38,767 nucleotides of DNA, from contig JAICWV010000014.1 in NCBI GenBank assembly GCA_025966365.1, positions 1 to 38,767 of the forward strand. The letters run 5' to 3'. Both the position numbers and the translations under genes were made by a program. This document shows positions 34,683 to 38,767 of this stretch, piece after piece. Every line of letters begins with the position of its first letter. Within the stretch, counting starts at the first letter, position 1. The DNA is from Chloroflexota bacterium (GTDB lineage Bacteria > Chloroflexota > UBA5177). The notes under the pieces are model-generated. The model saw only the letters and a program-made list of their open reading frames with translations. It did no database searches and was not told where the DNA came from.

Positions 34683-37010
34683 CTACTTCCGTCCCAGCGC
34701 GTACGCGATCGCCTTTTCAGCCGGCATGCTGTAGCCTGCGTGCCGCGTGCTCTGCCACCGAGCCGTTCCCACGGCTTGCTCCGTACCGTTGAGAAAGTGC
34801 CCAGGAATCGCCAGGTCGAAGAGCCCGGGGTGGGCAGCGATTGTCTCCCTGACCGCAGCGGCGGCCCCGGCGAGGGTGGCCGCTCGATTGTGATCTGCTT
34901 GCGCAGCAGCCACCGCGGCCAGCGTGTACAGTCCATCCGCAATCCCCTGGTGCTCCTGCAGCACTGAGACCGTCAACAGCGCACCCCGGGCGAGGTGACC
35001 GGCCTCATCAACCTCGCCCCTCGCCAGGGCAGCGTGTGCCAGCACGTTGTCGACGCGAGCAGCGAAGACCTGATCACCAATCTGGCGGTATACCCGACCT
35101 CCTTCCTGAAGAGCCGCCACCGCCTCGTCACTGAAGCCGGCGTGCAGGAGTGCGGTTCCCAGGTTCAAGTACGACGTGCCGAGCTGCCAGCTCACCCCAA
35201 GTTGCCGACAGATGACCACCGATTCGCGAAACGGCTCCAATGCATCGACGTAGCAGGCGTGCATCATGGCCACCATTCCCCCGATCGTGAGGGCGTTCCG
35301 GAGATCCATTCGATCCTCGCTTTGCTGAGCCAGTTCATATGCCTCCCTTGCAAGAGTGGCCATGCGTTCGTGGTCGCCCTGTGGAAATGCCAATGCACCC
35401 GCTGCCCACATTGCCTTGGCTCGAAGCGAGGCGGGGGCAGACCCCGCCATAGCCACAGCTGCGTCCACCCACCGTCGCCCCTCAGCGAACTCGCCCAGAT
35501 GTCTCCAGTAACGCCAGAGTGCGACAGCGTATCGGAGGGCAATCACGGTTTTGCGGCTCTCGAGAGCCCAACCCATGCCGGCGCGCAAGTTGGCGCGCTC
35601 GATATCCAGGAGCTGGAACCAGCGTTCGTGCCCAGCCCGCACAAGGTTAGGCTCGGCTTCTTCGGCGAGCTGCAGGAAGTGAAGCGCGTGACGGCGAGCC
35701 GTCTCTAGATTTTCTCCGGCTTCGACCAGACGTTGGGCTGCGTATTCTCTGACGATGTCCGGCATGTCGTAACGTGCAACCGGGTTGTCATGGTCGAGCG
35801 CAACCAGACTCTGGTCCACCAGTGCGCTGATATCTTCAAGCGGACTGCCAGTGTCGCGACCGGCGCCGCAGACGCTGTCCAGATCGTCGAGGCTCCAGCC
35901 ACCCACGAACACCGAAAGGCGCCGAAACAGCACTTGAGCCGGAGCATCAAGGAGGTCAAAGCTCCAGGCCACGGTATCGCGGATTGTACGCTGGCGCACC
36001 GGAAGGTCGACAGGTCCTCCCACCAGAAGATCGAGCCGGTGCTCAAGCTGTCGGCGTATGGAAGCCAGAGGCGCATGCTTCACCCGGGCAGCTGCCAGCT
36101 CAATTGCCAGGGGCAGGCCGTCCAGCCTGCGACAGATCTCAAGCACGAGAGACGCACTCGTCGAGTCGAGCTGCAGATCCGGTCTCACCGCATGTGCCCG
36201 GTGCCAGAAGAGCGCCGTCGCCGGGGCTCCCAGGATGTCGTGCGATGGGTGGTCGCCGATCTGGGCGGGAGTCTCGAGGGGAGGCACCGGAAACTCATGC
36301 TCTCCTCGCAGCCGCAGCGCGCTTCGACTGGTGACCAGGAACGAGATCTGCGGGCAGCTCAAAAGCAGTGAGTAGACCAGTGGCGCCGCTGCCGTCACGT
36401 GCTCGAACGTGTCCAGCACGACAAGTGCCTGTCGTTCGGCCAGGTGTTGGCGCAGAAGCTGCTCGAAATTCGGCCCGGTCTCAACTGCGCCGACGGCCTT
36501 CGCAAGCTCGGGCGCGACAAGCGACGCGCTCTTCAGCTCACCCAACGATACGAAGTAGACGCCATCCCGGAATGTAGGCTGGGCTGCTCGGGCCGCTTCC
36601 AGTGCCAATCGTGTCTTGCCGATGCCGCCGGGACCGGTCAATGTCAGCAGCCGCACGTCGCCGGGCAACAGGGTCGTATTGATGCTTGCCAGTTCCTTCT
36701 CACGACCGAGAAGGGGTGTTGGGAAAGCCGGCAAGACAGTCTGTCGAGGGCCCGATAACGGTCCGACAGCGCGTCCGCGCGCCACCGCGTCGAATGCACG
36801 ACGTTCTTGTTCGTCCAGATTCAGGACGGATGCCAGTCTTCGAGCGGTGTCATGGTGGATCCCGGCGCGTAGTCCGCGCTCGATGTCGCTCACGGTACGC
36901 GCACTGATCCCCGCTCGCTCCGCGAGCTCCTCCTGAGTCAGACCAGCCGCCAGGCGGAGGCGCTTGAGCGACGTGCTAAGCGCGGTCTCGGTTTCGTATC
37001 TCATGTCCAC
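34683..37010 (-). CDS. HTH-STAND ATPase regulator (second copy type)
   Basis: This 775-residue protein has the same plan as the regulator at 26753. An XRE helix-turn-helix (~12-65; TQEELAERAGISARTVSDIE) is followed by LLGREKEL (100-107), Walker A GPGGIGKT (126-133), Walker B ALVVLDTFEHV (195-205, Thr in place of the usual Asn), a VTSR motif and GLPLAIELAAAR. Helical TPR-like repeats run to the end. It is more divergent and has fewer repeats than the other copy. Start GTG 37010 or ATG 37004; neither has a strong ribosome site. It is divergent from the SnoaL-NmrA pair, with a 140-bp gap, so it probably controls that pair. Confidence 0.9.
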   Translation of the reverse strand: MDMRYETETALSTSLKRLRLAAGLTQEELAERAGISARTVSDIERGLRAGIHHDTARRLASVLNLDEQERRAFDAVARGRAVGPLSGPRQTVLPAFPTPLLGREKELASINTTLLPGDVRLLTLTGPGGIGKTRLALEAARAAQPTFRDGVYFVSLGELKSASLVAPELAKAVGAVETGPNFEQLLRQHLAERQALVVLDTFEHVTAAAPLVYSLLLSCPQISFLVTSRSALRLRGEHEFPVPPLETPAQIGDHPSHDILGAPATALFWHRAHAVRPDLQLDSTSASLVLEICRRLDGLPLAIELAAARVKHAPLASIRRQLEHRLDLLVGGPVDLPVRQRTIRDTVAWSFDLLDAPAQVLFRRLSVFVGGWSLDDLDSVCGAGRDTGSPLEDISALVDQSLVALDHDNPVARYDMPDIVREYAAQRLVEAGENLETARRHALHFLQLAEEAEPNLVRAGHERWFQLLDIERANLRAGMGWALESRKTVIALRYAVALWRYWRHLGEFAEGRRWVDAAVAMAGSAPASLRAKAMWAAGALAFPQGDHERMATLAREAYELAQQSEDRMDLRNALTIGGMVAMMHACYVDALEPFRESVVICRQLGVSWQLGTSYLNLGTALLHAGFSDEAVAALQEGGRVYRQIGDQVFAARVDNVLAHAALARGEVDEAGHLARGALLTVSVLQEHQGIADGLYTLAAVAAAQADHNRAATLAGAAAAVRETIAAHPGLFDLAIPGHFLNGTEQAVGTARWQSTRHAGYSMPAEKAIAYALGRK

Positions 37011-37150
37011 AACCGCACCACCATTACGAGCGTTCGATTCGGTGACCGAAACGGTGGGCGAATTTCATGGTGCCATCAGCACTGTGGCCCTATCGTAGGT
37101 GCTAGACACGACGGGCGCACGCCCGTCTCAGCTGAAAGGAGAATGGTCAG

Positions 37151-37594
37151 ATGACGGCAAACGAAGACAGGAATGTACAGACGGTCTTGCGGCTCTATGA
37201 AGAGGCCGGGAATGAAGGACGGCTCGAGGTCCTTGACGAGATCGCGCGGCCGGACCATGTCGAGCACAACCCCTTCCCACAGCAAAGTCAGGGAGTCGAG
37301 GGCTTGAAGCAGCGCATCAGCATGATCCGCGCAGCCTTCAACCCCACCTTCACCATCGAGCACATCATCGCGCAGGGTGATAAGGTGGCCGTGATGTGGA
37401 CCAATCAGGGCACGCACATGGGTGAGTGGTTCGGCTTCCCGCCGACTGGAAAGAGTGTCACCACGCACGGAGTGGATATCCACCTGCTGAGGGAAGGGCA
37501 TCTCGCCGAGCACTGGGATGTTGTCGACACGACCGACTTCCTGGCGAAAGTTGGGGTGCTTCCGGGAGCCCCGGCAGGAGCAGGGAGCCAGTAA
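37151..37594 (+). CDS. SnoaL-like ester cyclase/NTF2-fold protein
   Basis: This 147-residue protein has the SnoaL-like polyketide cyclase pattern: VLRLYEEAGNEGRLEVLDEI, PDHVEHNPFP, then AAFNPTFTIEHIIAQGDKVA, VMWTNQGTHMGEWFGFPPTG, VDIHLLREGHLAEHWDVVD. His and Asp residues expected for the aldol-type active site are present. AAAGGAGA precedes ATG 37151. Its TAA overlaps the next ATG by one base (TAATG), so the two are coupled. Confidence 0.9.
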   Translation: MTANEDRNVQTVLRLYEEAGNEGRLEVLDEIARPDHVEHNPFPQQSQGVEGLKQRISMIRAAFNPTFTIEHIIAQGDKVAVMWTNQGTHMGEWFGFPPTGKSVTTHGVDIHLLREGHLAEHWDVVDTTDFLAKVGVLPGAPAGAGSQ

Positions 37595-38490
37595 TGATCC
37601 TTGTGGCCGGGGGCACAGGTCGCCTGGGTACCAGGGTCGTCAGCCTGTTGAGACAGCGAGAGCTTGGTGTCCGCGTGCTGACCCGCGACCGCAGTCGGGC
37701 GGCGCACCTCGATGGGGCAGGTGTTGAGATCCTTGAGGGCGACATCCGCGACCCGGTCTCCGTGCGCCAGGCGGTCGACGGCGTGCAGCAGGTGGTGTCG
37801 GCGATCCACGGTTTCGCCGGCACAAAGCGCCAGAGTCCCTCCACTGTCGACCGAGACGGCAACCACAACCTCATTGTGGCCGGGAGCGAAGCGGGGGTTG
37901 AGCACCTGGTGCTCGTGTCCGTCAAGGATGCAGGTCCAGCGCACCCAATGGATCTCATGAGAATGAAGTACGCCGCTGAGCAGGAATTGAAGTCCAGCGG
38001 GCTGGCCTGGACGATCATTCGCCCCACTGCGTACATGGAAACCTGGTGCGAGGTACTTGGCCGCCCGCTCCTTGAACACGGAAAGACGCAGATCTTTGGC
38101 CGGGGTCACAATCCGATCAACTGGGTATCAATGTTCGACGTTGCGCAGTTCGTGGAGCTGGCAATTGTGGACCCGACGCTACGTGGTGAGGTGATCGAGG
38201 TTGGTGGTCCAGAAAACCTCAGCATGGAGGCGTTCGTCGGCGTCTTCCGGGCAGAAACTGGTGCGCAGGGGAAAGTGGACCACGTCCCGCCACTTGCGAT
38301 GCGCCTCTCCGCGGTTGCGATGGGGATGGTTAACCCGACCCTGGCCAGACAAATCCGGGCCGGCGTGGTCATGGACACCCAAATGCAGGCTTTTGACGGC
38401 GTAGAGGCACGGCGGTGCTTTCCGTCGATCCCGATCACCAGTTTGCGTGAGGTCGTCAGGCGCGACTTCATTGATGCACCGCATCCCTGA
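37594..38490 (+). CDS. NmrA-like NAD(P)-binding protein
   Basis: This 298-residue atypical short-chain dehydrogenase has the N-terminal Rossmann motif VAGGTGRLGTRVV, then ILEGDIRDPVSVRQAVDGV. VEHLVLVSVKDAG, AWTIIRPTAYMETW and a substrate-side C-terminal domain follow. The usual Tyr-x-x-x-Lys pair is seen only as MKYAAEQEL without Lys, as in NmrA-type redox sensors. It may be a sensor or an isomerase or reductase. It is coupled to the SnoaL gene. The frame opens upstream, but ATG 37594, with AGGAGCAGGG before it, starts the Rossmann fold. Confidence 0.9.
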   Translation: MILVAGGTGRLGTRVVSLLRQRELGVRVLTRDRSRAAHLDGAGVEILEGDIRDPVSVRQAVDGVQQVVSAIHGFAGTKRQSPSTVDRDGNHNLIVAGSEAGVEHLVLVSVKDAGPAHPMDLMRMKYAAEQELKSSGLAWTIIRPTAYMETWCEVLGRPLLEHGKTQIFGRGHNPINWVSMFDVAQFVELAIVDPTLRGEVIEVGGPENLSMEAFVGVFRAETGAQGKVDHVPPLAMRLSAVAMGMVNPTLARQIRAGVVMDTQMQAFDGVEARRCFPSIPITSLREVVRRDFIDAPHP

Positions 38491-38492
38491 GA

Positions 38493-38576
38493 TACGAGCT
38501 CACCCTCTGTCTGTGAGAGCGGCGGGGGTACACCCACAGCCGTGGAATGGTCCGACTCACAGGGGGTGAGCTCGTA
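38493..38576. repeat. 84-bp unit bounded by 18-bp inverted repeats
   Basis: Bases 38493-38510 and 38559-38576 are inverted repeats at 17 of 18 positions, starting 2 nt after the NmrA gene stop. Inner pairing (CTGTGAG with CTCACAG) extends the arms imperfectly. It could act as a transcription terminator or be a tiny inverted-repeat element. Confidence 0.65.
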
Positions 38577-38585
38577 CTAATGCAT

Positions 38586-38608
38586 GGGTGTGACCCACGT
38601 TTTTGCAG
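38586..38608. repeat. Third copy of the transposon-end-like motif
   Basis: GGGTGTGACCCACGTTTTTGCAG matches 11238-11260 at 21 of 23 positions in the same orientation. No partner end is seen before the window stops. Confidence 0.6.
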
Positions 38609-38610
38609 TA

Positions 38611-38767
38611 GGGGCGCTATGCAATCGCGAGCCTGAGATGTCGGGGCGATGTGCAATCGCTGGAGTGAATGTAGGGACGATGTACACTCGCTGGATTGGA
38701 TGCACGGGGGACGTGCACTCGCTGGATTGGATGGGGCGATTTTCAAACGTGGGCCTGAAATGTAGGG
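38611..38767. repeat. Tandem array of ~31-32-bp palindrome-containing units, running off the window
   Basis: Units start at 38611, 38643, 38674, 38706 (27 bp, shortened) and 38733, with a further GGG at 38765. Each begins with a G-run and contains a degenerate GCGAT-N5-ATCGC inverted repeat, followed by a variable tail such as TGGATTGGAT. Units differ from each other by substitutions, so the array is old or diverged. No ORF crosses it. Confidence 0.8.

Noticed and set aside
38611-38767. CRISPR array
   Set aside because: Units are contiguous and diverged, with no conserved ~28-37-bp repeat separated by unique spacers, and no cas genes are present.

Overview
The window is GC-rich, densely coded bacterial chromosome with strong GGAGG-type ribosome binding sites. 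No rRNA or tRNA gene and no complete transposase was seen. The gene content points to Chloroflexota (Thermomicrobia- or Ktedonobacteria-like). The clues are two large HTH + STAND ATPase + helical-repeat regulators, a secreted Kelch/FN3 protein with a Thr-Pro linker, and a relic of a cyclase-type AAA ATPase. There are also many stand-alone SnoaL, DinB, VOC and DUF1801 proteins. The phylum is inferred from these features; no marker gene is present.

Layout. Bases 1-4134 hold the end of a Flp-type pilin, a secreted phospholipase C/acid phosphatase-type phosphoesterase whose start codon appears non-canonical, a PRC-barrel-like protein interrupted by a glycine-rich insert, and an HtrA-type protease. 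Bases 4409-10757 hold a YbaK-type deacylase divergent from a glycosyltransferase, an orphan sdpR-sdpI-like pair, a secreted protein with a tandem-duplicated helix, a secreted sulfatase and a two-helix membrane protein. Bases 10758-11561 are a gene graveyard: an ATPase fragment, a small element with 21-nt inverted ends, and dispersed palindromic repeats. Bases 11562-19456 hold small metabolic or detoxification genes, an MFS exporter-MarR operon, a Tim44-like protein, the Kelch/FN3 protein, a stand-alone receiver domain, a VOC protein and a beta-lactamase-fold hydrolase.

At 19582-19788 (minus) is a complete pilin gene whose last 116 bases match the truncated gene at base 1 at 114 positions, in opposite orientation. 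Divergent from it, 19938-26586 is a tightly coupled five-gene operon: SWIM zinc finger, DUF5691-like, MoxR-type AAA+ ATPase, DUF5682-like protein, and VWA protein. All four junctions overlap (4, 4, 4 and 14 nt). This is the most system-like unit here. It resembles the uncharacterised yehL/yehM/yehP/yehQ neighbourhood of E. coli. The AAA+ and VWA proteins probably form a remodelling machine acting on or with the DUF5682 protein, which carries motifs reminiscent of the TraB/EreA/TIKI hydrolase superfamily. A 911-residue STAND regulator follows directly.

Bases 29464-38490 hold two secreted proteins (one of 784 residues with a HEQFE motif and Ig-like domains), a DUF1801 protein, a methyltransferase, and a second STAND regulator divergent from a SnoaL-NmrA gene pair. 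The last 275 bases contain an 18-bp inverted repeat, a third copy of the transposon-end-like motif, and an array of about 31-32-bp units carrying the same GCGAT-N5-ATCGC palindrome found singly elsewhere in the window.
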